From CAVZZV01 sp963779845 (GTDB lineage Bacteria > Bacteroidota > Bacteroidia > Bacteroidales > GCA-2748055), in contig CAVZZV010000005.1 in NCBI GenBank assembly GCA_963779845.1, forward strand, positions 558,001 through 622,000: 64,000 bases of DNA, in the 5' to 3' direction. Shown here piece after piece: positions 10,061-18,023 of the stretch. The notes below the pieces were generated by a model, which was given only the letters and a program-made list of their open reading frames with translations, did no database searches and was not told the DNA's origin. The stretch's first letter is position 1; the number at the start of each line of letters is the position of its first letter. Position numbers and translations under genes: made by a program.

Positions 10061-11014
10061 ATGTTGATGAATTACCTATTCTTAATATTGGGCTTCCTTC
10101 TATTGGTGAAAGGGGCGGACTGGCTGGTAATGGGTGCTGCCTCACTGGCCAAAAAATTCGGAATTTCCGAAGTGATTATCGGACTTACCATCGTCGCTTT
10201 TGGAACATCAGCCCCTGAACTCGTCGTCAATTCAGTTGCTTCAGCCGAAAAACTAAATAATATTGTATTAGGGAATATTCTTGGCAGTAATAACTTTAAT
10301 CTTTTGCTTATCCTTGGCATCACAGCTTTGATCAAACCTCTGAATGTGCAATTAGGTACCATAAAAAAAGAGATCCCTTTTTCCTTCCTGGCCGGCCTTC
10401 TTTTATGGCTGCTGGTCCTCGACCCGGTCGTTACAGGAAAACCAGCAAGCCTTAACCGCTTCGACAGCCTAATATTGCTCGGGGCATTTTCCCTCTTCCT
10501 GGTGTATATCTTCAAATCAATAAAAACCGGCCCATCACCGGAAACCGGCTACCAGACCAATGAAAAACTGCTTAAACTGATTTTCCTTATGTTAATAGGC
10601 CTGTCGGGATTGGTCATTGGAGGAAAGCTGGTAGTTGATAAGGCGGTTATTATCGCCAGGGAATTTGGGATGAGTGAAAGGCTAATCGGATTAACCATTG
10701 TATCCATTGGCACCTCCCTTCCTGAACTTGCCACAACCGTGGTGGCAGCTTTCAAGGGCAAATCGGACCTGGCCATAGGGAACGTAATCGGCTCGAATAT
10801 TTTTAATCTCTTACTGATCCTTGGCATCAGCAGTATCATCTATCCGATTGACTATGACCCTGATTTTAATCCCGACATCGTGGTGTACCTTGGCGGGACC
10901 TTTTTTTTATTGGTTTCCATGTTAACGGGTAAAAAACGTATTCTAGACCGGTGGGAAGGGGCAATTTTCCTGGCCGCCTATTTTGTGTACCTTGGCATAT
11001 TAATTTATTCATGA
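10061..11014 (+). CDS. Calcium/sodium antiporter (CaCA family, YrbG type)
   Basis: A 317-residue inner-membrane exchanger built from two inverted repeats of about five helices. Each repeat carries the ion-binding alpha motif: FGTSAPELVVN with GNILGSNNFNLLLILG in the first, and IGTSLPELATT with GNVIGSNIFNLLLILG in the second. This is the standard arrangement for K+-independent Na+/Ca2+ exchangers of the YrbG group. The stop overlaps the start of the next gene as ATGA at 11011-11014, so the two are probably translated in coupling. A second ATG at 10067 is an alternative start. Confidence 0.92.
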   Translation: MLMNYLFLILGFLLLVKGADWLVMGAASLAKKFGISEVIIGLTIVAFGTSAPELVVNSVASAEKLNNIVLGNILGSNNFNLLLILGITALIKPLNVQLGTIKKEIPFSFLAGLLLWLLVLDPVVTGKPASLNRFDSLILLGAFSLFLVYIFKSIKTGPSPETGYQTNEKLLKLIFLMLIGLSGLVIGGKLVVDKAVIIAREFGMSERLIGLTIVSIGTSLPELATTVVAAFKGKSDLAIGNVIGSNIFNLLLILGISSIIYPIDYDPDFNPDIVVYLGGTFFLLVSMLTGKKRILDRWEGAIFLAAYFVYLGILIYS

Positions 11015-11820
11015 GAAAGTATATAAGCAGTTCAGCAAATCCTGTAATTAAAGAGTTGCTCCGGCTATCCAAAAGGAAAGGAAGGGATGAATCGGGACTT
11101 TTCGTGGTGGAAGGGGTTAGGGAAGCAGAGCGTGCCTTGAATTCCGGAACAGTCTTTACCCATCTGTTTTTTAATGAAAATAGCGATTCTTCAAAATTAA
11201 ACCATCTCATTGCCCGCGTTGAAAAGGATTCCACTATTGAGATCATCGAAGTAAGTCCGGCAATTTATTCCAAAATTGCCTATCGCGATCAATCTTCCGG
11301 CATTGTGTGCATTGCCAGGCAAAAGGTTCAAAACCTGAATTCCCTGACCCAGGAGAAAAATGGCCTATATCTGGTCATCGAAACGGTGGAAAAACCAGGA
11401 AACCTTGGGGCAATTCTTCGAACAGCCGATGCGGCTAAAGTGAGCGCAGTACTGGTTTGTGACCATAAGTCCGATCTTTACAATCCTAATGTGGTCAGGT
11501 CAAGTCTGGGTTGTTTATTTGCCATCAAGGTGATTCAATGCACGTCGGAAGAAGCGGTGCAATTTCTGCTGGAGAACCGGGTAAATATATTTGCTGCAAC
11601 CCTTCAGGACAGCAAAGACTATTACGATGAAGATTTTTCAGGTCCGACCGCTATTGTAGTGGGTTCGGAAGCAGAAGGTCTAAGTGAGGTATGGAGGAAA
11701 GCCGCGACAGCATTGGTTCGCATACCCATGAAAGGGGTTGCGGATTCCCTTAACGTGTCGGTGAGTGCAGCCATATTGGTTTTTGAAGCCGTAAGGCAAA
11801 GGAGAAAAAGAATTTTTTAG
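11011..11820 (+). CDS. TrmH/SpoU-family RNA 2'-O-methyltransferase
   Basis: A 269-residue SPOUT methyltransferase. The N-terminal ~90 residues form the substrate-binding domain (SSANPVIKELLRLSKRKGR, FVVEGVREAERAL). The catalytic domain shows SPOUT motif 1 (EKPGNLGAILRTADAA), motif 2 (VVGSEAEGLS) and motif 3 (VRIPMKGVADSLNVSVSAAI), the trefoil-knot elements that bind SAM. It should methylate a ribose 2'-OH in rRNA or tRNA; the target nucleotide cannot be read from sequence. The ATG at 11011 overlaps the upstream stop and begins exactly where family members begin, so I prefer it over the open frame extending upstream. Confidence 0.88.
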   Translation: MRKYISSSANPVIKELLRLSKRKGRDESGLFVVEGVREAERALNSGTVFTHLFFNENSDSSKLNHLIARVEKDSTIEIIEVSPAIYSKIAYRDQSSGIVCIARQKVQNLNSLTQEKNGLYLVIETVEKPGNLGAILRTADAAKVSAVLVCDHKSDLYNPNVVRSSLGCLFAIKVIQCTSEEAVQFLLENRVNIFAATLQDSKDYYDEDFSGPTAIVVGSEAEGLSEVWRKAATALVRIPMKGVADSLNVSVSAAILVFEAVRQRRKRIF

Positions 11821-11836
11821 ATTGATATAATTCTGG

Positions 11837-11844
11837 TAAATTTG
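11837..11844 (+). promoter_or_regulatory. Candidate -7 promoter box for lpd
   Basis: TAAATTTG matches TAnnTTTG and lies 54 bases before the lpd ATG. The -33 region has no clear TTG, so confidence is low. Confidence 0.35.
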
Positions 11845-11898
11845 GAGGGTGAATGGAATCCTGATAAAATGACAATTATATAATTAATTCTTACCTAT

Positions 11899-13287
11899 AT
11901 GAAATTCGATCTTATCGTAATAGGGACAGGTCCCGGAGGCTATGTAGCCGCAATTCGTGCCTCCCAGTTAAAAATGAAAGTAGCTGTAATTGAACGTGAA
12001 AACCTTGGAGGTATCTGCCTGAACTGGGGGTGTATCCCAACCAAATCGTTGCTTAAATCGGCCCAGGTATTTGACTATTTCAATCATTCGGAAGAATACG
12101 GTATTAAGATTGAAGGACAGGTGAAACCCGACTTCGAAAGAATTGTTAAGCGAAGCAGATCTGTAGCCGATGGAATGAGCAAGGGCGTTCAGTTTCTTTT
12201 CAAAAAAAACAAGATTGAAGTAATCCCCGGCACTGCCAGACTTTCCGGTAAAGGCAAAGTGGAAGTGGAGCATGAAGGCAAAAAGTCTGAAGTGGAAGCA
12301 ACCCATATAATCATAGCTACTGGTGCCAGATCCCGCCAGCTGCCCAATCTTCAGCAGGATGGGTTGAAGGTCATAGGCTACCGCAAGGCCATGACTCTCG
12401 ATACCCAACCGAAATCCATGGTGGTTGTGGGTTCCGGTGCAATTGGCAGCGAGTTCGCAGGTTTTTACAACAGTCTGGGAACAGAAGTTACCCTTGTTGA
12501 ATTTCTTCCCAATATTGTTCCCCTGGAAGATGAAGAGGTTTCAAAGCAGCTTGAACGTTCCTTCAAGAAAGCTGGAATAAAAGTAATGACCTCATCCAGT
12601 GTTGAATCGGTCGACACAAAAGGCGAACTATGCAAAGTAAACATAAAGACCCCAAAGGGTACGGAAGAGATACAAGCCGAGATCGTATTGTCGGCCGTGG
12701 GTATAAGTCCGAATACAGAAAATATAGGTCTTGAGGAAGAGGGGATCAAAATGGAAAACGGCAGGATAATCGTGGATGAATTCTACCGTACGAATGTTGA
12801 AGGGGTATATGCTATCGGAGATATTATTCCCGGCCCGGCCCTTGCTCATGCTGCCTCGGCAGAAGGGATCTGCTGCGTCGAGAAAATTGCCGGACTGAAC
12901 CCGGAACCTATCGATTACAAAAACATTCCCGGATGTACCTACACCAATCCCGAAGTAGCCTCGGTTGGATTCACCGAAAAACTCGCCCTGGAAGCGGGTT
13001 ATGATATCAAAGTGGGCAAATTCCCCTTTTCAGCATCAGGAAAAGCTTCCGCTGCCGGCCAAAAAGAAGGCTTTGTAAAGCTGATCTTCGATTCCAAATA
13101 CGGGGAGTTGTTGGGTGCGCATATGATTGGTGCCAATGTCACCGAAATGATTGCCGAACTGGTAGTGGCTAAAAAACTGGAAACTACCGGACACGAGCTG
13201 ATAAAATCAATCCATCCCCATCCGACCATGTCAGAAGCGATTATGGAAGCGGCGGCGGCAGCGTATGGAGAGGTTATCCATTTATAG
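11899..13287 (+). CDS. lpdA: Dihydrolipoyl dehydrogenase (E3)
   Basis: A 462-residue flavoprotein disulfide reductase, the usual E3 length. It has the N-terminal FAD fold GTGPGGYVAAIRA, the redox disulfide GGICLNWGCIPTKSLL, the NAD-binding GSGAIGSEFAGFY, the FAD-ribityl loop YAIGDIIPGPALAHAA, and the catalytic His-Glu pair in IHPHPTMSEAIMEAA near the C-terminus. It reoxidises dihydrolipoamide of 2-oxoacid dehydrogenase complexes or the glycine cleavage system. No E1 or E2 gene is adjacent, so which complex it serves is unknown. It ends two bases before the convergent serpin gene. Confidence 0.95.
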   Translation: MKFDLIVIGTGPGGYVAAIRASQLKMKVAVIERENLGGICLNWGCIPTKSLLKSAQVFDYFNHSEEYGIKIEGQVKPDFERIVKRSRSVADGMSKGVQFLFKKNKIEVIPGTARLSGKGKVEVEHEGKKSEVEATHIIIATGARSRQLPNLQQDGLKVIGYRKAMTLDTQPKSMVVVGSGAIGSEFAGFYNSLGTEVTLVEFLPNIVPLEDEEVSKQLERSFKKAGIKVMTSSSVESVDTKGELCKVNIKTPKGTEEIQAEIVLSAVGISPNTENIGLEEEGIKMENGRIIVDEFYRTNVEGVYAIGDIIPGPALAHAASAEGICCVEKIAGLNPEPIDYKNIPGCTYTNPEVASVGFTEKLALEAGYDIKVGKFPFSASGKASAAGQKEGFVKLIFDSKYGELLGAHMIGANVTEMIAELVVAKKLETTGHELIKSIHPHPTMSEAIMEAAAAAYGEVIHL

Positions 13288-13289
13288 GG

Positions 13290-14570
13290 TCAGTCCGCAT
13301 CATATTCCGGCTCCCCCACCCTTCCCATAAATACCAATGCTCCCGTTGTTTTTTCCCGAATGGCATAAAAGAAGGGGCGGTTAACAATCATCACCGGCGA
13401 AGACGGCCCGGCCGAAGTGGTTTCAAAACCTATTGAAGTAACGGCCGCGGCCTCGGTGCCTTCTTCGTTTACATCAATATAAGTTTTGTGCACCACCTCT
13501 GATATATGCAGGTCAATATCTTCCTGCACGATCCCGGGGAATTCCGCCTGCTCGGTAAAAGCAATGCCCAGGCCCATATCTTTAAGGGGTTCATTTAATA
13601 TACTCTTAAATGAGGTCTTAAATTTGGGCATCTGAAGTAATATTTTAGGAGTTTTCGCCAGTTTGGAGATCCATTCATTCCAATTGTTATAATTTAAGTT
13701 GCTCAAAAAATCCTCAAGGGTTTTCCCGTCAGCAGGAAGAAAAACTGTCATGCTGAATTTATTGTCCCCATAAGGAAGATCAATGGCAGAGAAAAGCTCG
13801 TTTGTGTAATAGTCATATTCACTTTTAATTTGCATGCCTTTCACCTCAGAACTGCTGCCATCTGCATAGATGAAATTCATGCTTCCGCTATTCTCCTTAT
13901 CAAATTGGGTTGTCCATGTCCCGTGGAAATAGAGGGCGTTCATCAGGTATGCTACTGCCAAAGGGGGAATCCGATCGATTATTTGGGGTATTTTCCCATG
14001 GGTATTATCGGAAACCCACTGATTCATAATTTTTTCTGCTTCCCCGTTAAAAAAGTCAAGGCTGTTGATTCCCGCATCATAATAATAGACGCTGGTATCG
14101 GTAAAAGTCTTTTCAAGGGTATATAAATTATGTAACCAGATTGCGTTGGCGATTTCCAGTTTAACCTTTGGATCGGCGTTTTTCAATTGTTTTATGAGGC
14201 CACCATGAATGGAATTGATCTCGTGACTGCTGAAGCCGCTCATTCTCATGGTTTCTTTAAAGGCAGACCTGGTAGTCCCTTCGGCACCATTGTAAGCCAT
14301 TCCCAGGGCGATGGAAATGCTCACCGGTGAAATCATCAGGTTGGGTTGATCACTTTTATCAGAGATCTCCTTAAATATATCAAATGCGAATTTATTGTCC
14401 GCCTCAATCAGGATGGCGGCTTTTTTACTGTCAAGAATAACAGGATAATCAAACTCATCCTTATTTTTGTCCTTGCATGCTGAGAAAAAAAGCTGAACAA
14501 TAAAAAGGCAGAACAATATTATTTTTAGATGCACCTGAACCAACCCGTTATATTTTCTTTTTTTCCACAT
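13290..14570 (-). CDS. Serpin-family protease inhibitor lipoprotein
   Basis: A 426-residue protein with a lipoprotein signal peptide (hydrophobic stretch ending LFFSAC), then a full serpin domain. Recognisable blocks are NLMISPVSISIALGMAYNGA near the N-terminus, YLMNALYFHGTW in the breach/shutter area, and the C-terminal HKTYIDVNEEGTEAAAVTS hinge followed by NRPFFYAIREKTTGALVFMG. The hinge EEGTEAAA is of the inhibitory type, with small residues at P12-P10. Counting from the hinge puts P1 near the TTSAG stretch, but the loop is about three residues longer than in alpha-1-antitrypsin, so P1 is uncertain. It probably protects the cell surface from proteases. Confidence 0.93.
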   Translation of the reverse strand: MWKKRKYNGLVQVHLKIILFCLFIVQLFFSACKDKNKDEFDYPVILDSKKAAILIEADNKFAFDIFKEISDKSDQPNLMISPVSISIALGMAYNGAEGTTRSAFKETMRMSGFSSHEINSIHGGLIKQLKNADPKVKLEIANAIWLHNLYTLEKTFTDTSVYYYDAGINSLDFFNGEAEKIMNQWVSDNTHGKIPQIIDRIPPLAVAYLMNALYFHGTWTTQFDKENSGSMNFIYADGSSSEVKGMQIKSEYDYYTNELFSAIDLPYGDNKFSMTVFLPADGKTLEDFLSNLNYNNWNEWISKLAKTPKILLQMPKFKTSFKSILNEPLKDMGLGIAFTEQAEFPGIVQEDIDLHISEVVHKTYIDVNEEGTEAAAVTSIGFETTSAGPSSPVMIVNRPFFYAIREKTTGALVFMGRVGEPEYDAD

Positions 14571-14694
14571 AATAATTTAATTTTCATACCCCTCATTAGA
14601 TGGAGGAAACAAAAAAAAGGTTGCGTATATATATAAACAATTTTTTCCCTCATTTGGTTTTGCGATATAATAGTGCATTAATTATTAAAATATC

Positions 14695-14718
14695 CGATAT
14701 TCCGATATTCCGATATTC
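14695..14718. repeat. Three tandem copies of an 8-bp repeat
   Basis: The unit CGATATTC occurs three times in perfect tandem, with a partial fourth on each side, in the gap between the serpin start and the sigma factor gene. No gene overlaps it. It could be slippage-generated or part of a regulatory region; nothing in the sequence decides this. Confidence 0.7.
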
Positions 14719-14843
14719 CGGCTATTGACACGCAACCATTTTAGCCATTTATGCATCTTAAGCATGAAAATAATCAGGAAAAAGGCCGGAGATATTTGTC
14801 AGCCTGAGGAAGTATTATACATTTAAGGAAAAATTAAGGGTTT

Positions 14844-15389
14844 TTGGCTGACATACCTCAGGACATATTAACTGCTTGTATCAATGGTGATCGGGGAGGA
14901 CAGGAAAAACTGTACCGGCTGGTCGCACCACGTATGTATTCTCTCTGCCTTCGCTATGCAGGGAATGAGGATGATGCAAAAGATATTATGCAGGATGGGT
15001 TTATAAAAGTTTTCAATAAAATTAAACAATTCTCTGGCAAAGGCTCATTGGAAGGCTGGATCAGGAAAATTATGGTGAACACTGCACTTGAAAAATTCAG
15101 ATCGAAGGTGAATTTGTATTCACTTGATGAAAACCTGAAGGTGTCTATTGACCAGGGAGTTGATGAGGCAGACCAGAAACTCAATGCGGAAGAAATCCTA
15201 ACGATGGTAAGGGAGTTAAGTCCTGCATACCGAATGGTATTCAACCTTTACGCCATAGAGGGATATTCCCATAAAGAAATTGCCGGACAGCTTGGAATAA
15301 CTGAAGGAACATCAAAATCAAATCTCTCAAGGGCAAGAGCGATATTGCAGGAGAGAATCAAAGAGAAAAAAAACGATTTCAGGAGATAA
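14844..15389 (+). CDS. ECF sigma-70 family RNA polymerase sigma factor
   Basis: A 181-residue sigma factor with only regions 2 and 4. Region 2 is seen as YAGNEDDAKDIMQDGFIKVF, which binds core polymerase and the -10 region. Region 4 is the helix-turn-helix YSHKEIAGQLGITEGTSKSNL, which contacts the -35 region. The start is TTG at 14844, preceded by an AAGG-like sequence, and aligns with the usual N-terminus of the group; no in-frame ATG lies near. The next gene begins seven bases after the stop and encodes a protein with a single membrane helix, the usual partner position for a regulator or effector of the sigma factor. Confidence 0.92.
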   Translation: MADIPQDILTACINGDRGGQEKLYRLVAPRMYSLCLRYAGNEDDAKDIMQDGFIKVFNKIKQFSGKGSLEGWIRKIMVNTALEKFRSKVNLYSLDENLKVSIDQGVDEADQKLNAEEILTMVRELSPAYRMVFNLYAIEGYSHKEIAGQLGITEGTSKSNLSRARAILQERIKEKKNDFRR

Positions 15390-15396
15390 GAAATAA

Positions 15397-16836
15397 ATGG
15401 GGAGCGAAAAGAACATAGATAAGCTATTTAGTCAGAAGCTCAAATATTTCGGGAAAAATCCTCCCGAATCGGTATGGACTTCTATCCAGGAAGAAATTGC
15501 CGCCGGAAGAAGGAGAAAATTCTCAACCCTCTTCTTCCGCATTGCTGCAGGCCTAGCCCTGCTTCTTGGATTGGGGATCGGAGGATCAAGCCTTCTTCAT
15601 GACAAGCTTTTGAAAAAAAATACTATCGCAATCGAATCAGAGGATACGAGTCGGAAGCTGGAGGATCAGAAGCTGGAGGCTCGAAAAGAGGAGGATTGGA
15701 AGCTGGAGGCTCGAAAGGAGGAAGGTCGGAAGCTGGAGGGTCGGAAGCTGGAGGGTCGGAAGCTGGAAGGTCGGAAGCTGGAAGGTCGGAAGGAGGAGCC
15801 TCAGAGGCTGGCGGTTAAGAAGTTTGAGGATCAGAAGCTGGAAGGAAACAATTCAATGGATCAACAAAAGAAGCAGGGAAGGGTTAGAGTAACGGAAGGC
15901 TTGGCGCGAATCCCGATTCAAATACAATTGGTACATTCACAGGACAGAATCCCGATACCTGAAAATGCCCAGCTATCATGGCACCAGATTTTGCAAGCCT
16001 ATAGTGAGGTACCTGAACAGGAACCCTTGGATAAAAATAATCCCTCCTGGTCGCTTGCAGCGGTTATGGCACCGGTCTATTCCTATCGGGATATAAGCGA
16101 TAAGGATGTCGCGAATATCAAATATTTCAACAGCGCAGAAAAGGGCAAAATGAATTTTTCGGGGGGACTTCAATTTGGCATGGAAGCAGGATCCAGGTTG
16201 AGCTTTCAGACCGGTCTTGTATATTCCCGTATTGGTATAGGTGTAAATAATATTTACAGTTATGACATGAACCTGGGATTAGCAAGCAATTCCATACCGA
16301 ACAACGGGAAGGAGAAAACTTATACCGTTTCCAATTCGATCGGCTCGATAATGGAAAAAACCAGCAACAATATCCTTGTGAGTACAAGCAATCAGCAATC
16401 AGATAATCTTTCCGGGGCAAACGGGAGCATCCGGGAATTAATGTACAATGCTTCCAATGTACCGGTGGATCTTGGCTCCAGCATCGATCAGTATTTTCAC
16501 ATGCTTGAACTGCCTTTCATGGTAAAATACAAGCTGGTTGACAGGGAGGTGGATTTCAACCTCCTTGGCGGGTTCAGCACCAACTTCCTGTTGGGAAACG
16601 AAACATTCATTAAGTCAGAACAAAATAGCACCTACCTTGGAGAAACCAAAGATGTCAGGTCTTTCAGTACAACCGGCAATATTGGGTTTGGAATGGGTTA
16701 TGAATTTATAAAGTCTCTGACATTCACCTGTGAACCACAGCTTAAATATTACCTTAATTCCATTAATAAAGAGGAATTCATCACTGCACGCCCATATACA
16801 ATTGGGATCTTCATGGGCGTAAAGTATATTTTCTGA
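15397..16836 (+). CDS. Sigma-linked membrane protein with outer-membrane barrel-like C-terminus
   Basis: A 479-residue protein in operon with the ECF sigma factor. Residues 1-45 are cytoplasmic-like (NPPESVWTSIQEEIAAGRRR), 46-66 form one hydrophobic helix, 86-150 are a Lys/Glu/Arg-rich tandem repeat, and about 215-479 look like an outer-membrane beta-barrel (LSFQTGLVYSRIGIG, YHMLELPFMVKYKL, ending YTIGIFMGVKYIF). This helix-linker-barrel plan recurs downstream of ECF sigma genes in Bacteroidota, where it is annotated as a porin-family protein. A role in sensing across the envelope is my inference. The linker repeat would span the periplasm. Confidence 0.7.
   Translation: MGSEKNIDKLFSQKLKYFGKNPPESVWTSIQEEIAAGRRRKFSTLFFRIAAGLALLLGLGIGGSSLLHDKLLKKNTIAIESEDTSRKLEDQKLEARKEEDWKLEARKEEGRKLEGRKLEGRKLEGRKLEGRKEEPQRLAVKKFEDQKLEGNNSMDQQKKQGRVRVTEGLARIPIQIQLVHSQDRIPIPENAQLSWHQILQAYSEVPEQEPLDKNNPSWSLAAVMAPVYSYRDISDKDVANIKYFNSAEKGKMNFSGGLQFGMEAGSRLSFQTGLVYSRIGIGVNNIYSYDMNLGLASNSIPNNGKEKTYTVSNSIGSIMEKTSNNILVSTSNQQSDNLSGANGSIRELMYNASNVPVDLGSSIDQYFHMLELPFMVKYKLVDREVDFNLLGGFSTNFLLGNETFIKSEQNSTYLGETKDVRSFSTTGNIGFGMGYEFIKSLTFTCEPQLKYYLNSINKEEFITARPYTIGIFMGVKYIF
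15652..15846 (+). repeat. 15-bp tandem repeat coding for RKLEG-type units
   Basis: Within the sigma-linked gene, residues 86-150 are built from five-residue units of the form (R/Q)KLE(G/A/D), encoded by near-identical 15-bp copies such as CGGAAGCTGGAGGGT. Four units in the middle are almost perfect; the edges have diverged. The unit is a multiple of three, so copy-number change by slippage would keep the frame. Confidence 0.9.
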
Positions 16837-17067
16837 AATAATCCGGAGCAGCCTCCTGCTTCACAAATTCAATAGTTATTTTTCTTTGAGTTTACCGGAA
16901 AGGGTGGTTCATATCCTCATGCTTTTCCGATAAGATTTTGTACTTTCGCGTTTTAACAAACGTGGGTAATTCAAAGGGGAAGAATTTTTAAATGTCAATC
17001 TAAAGATTAGAACAGCTTCCCCTATTTGCGAAACCTTGAATTTCTTTAAACTGAGGGGTAAGAGGAG

Positions 17068-18023
17068 ATGAATATATTCAAAATAAAAAATGCCTGGTCA
17101 ATTGCTTCCCTGATATTTATTTCAGGAATTTCTTTCATGGCGATAAGCAAAATCGGAAACGGTTCTGAAAATCTTCCCGAACCTGAAGACGGGCCACAGA
17201 AAAACTACGCCATTTTCGCTGTAAAATTACCGGAAAAGGTTGATTTCGCAGGTGAACCGGTTCCTATAAGCCAGCTGGATGTACTGGAAAATCTTGACAG
17301 GGAAGTGCTGGTGAACACTTATTGGCAATCTCAAACCCTGTTGTTCATAAAAAGGGCGAACAGGTATTTTCCGATAATTGAAGAAATCCTAAAAAAGTAC
17401 AATGTTCCCGACGATTTCAAATATCTTCCGGTAGCTGAAAGCGGCCTTACCAATATCGTTTCTCCTGCAAATGCGGTGGGATTCTGGCAGCTTTTGGAAG
17501 GTACAGGGAAAGAGTATGGACTGGAAATCAACAGTGAGATGGATGAACGGTATTCGCTGGAGAAATCGACTGAAACTGCCTGCAAGTATATTATAGAATC
17601 CTATAAAAAATATGGAAGCTGGACAATGGCCGCTGCATCCTATAATGCCGGCCGTAGAGGGATGGACAGGCAGATAGAACGACAAAAAGAAAAGGACTAT
17701 TATGATCTGCTTCTCAATGAGGAAACCTCAAGGTATATTTTCAGGATTATTTCCTATAAACTCATCCTCTCAGATCCATCCTCATTATGGCTTTCATGTT
17801 GGGAGAAGGATGATCTTTAGCGCCGGAGATCCCCTTTTATGAAGTTACGATAGACGGGCAGGTAGACCATTTTAGCAATTTCGCCGGACGATACGGGATC
17901 AATTACAAAATATTAAAATGGATCAATCCCTGGTTAAGGGAGGTCTCTCTTACTAATCAGGCGGGAAAAACCTATTATATAAAAATCCCACGGGAAGGGA
18001 TATTTCGATCCTTCCAGGGTTGA
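17068..18023 (+). pseudogene. Lytic transglycosylase with LysM-like tail, frameshifted
   Basis: The first frame (17068-17820, 250 residues) encodes a signal-anchor and an SLT domain of the MltD type: catalytic Glu124 in PVAESGLTN, then NAVGFWQLL and AAASYNAGRRGMDRQ. It would cleave peptidoglycan between MurNAc and GlcNAc. The frame breaks near 17775-17822. A second frame continues from about 17823 (EIPFYEVTIDGQVDHFSNFA, then INYKILKWINPWLRE, TNQAGKTYYIKIP) to a TGA at 18021, which is the tail expected after the SLT domain in Bacteroidota homologues. At least two single-base indels are needed. The TGA overlaps the uvrA ATG. Sequencing error or recent inactivation are both possible. Confidence 0.8.

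Noticed and set aside
11820..11898. Operon of the SpoU methyltransferase and lpd
   Set aside because: A 78-base gap with its own -7-like box argues for separate transcription, though read-through cannot be excluded.
15652..15846. Possible CRISPR array
   Set aside because: Repeats are 15 bases with no spacers, lie in frame inside a gene and encode a five-residue unit; no cas genes are near.
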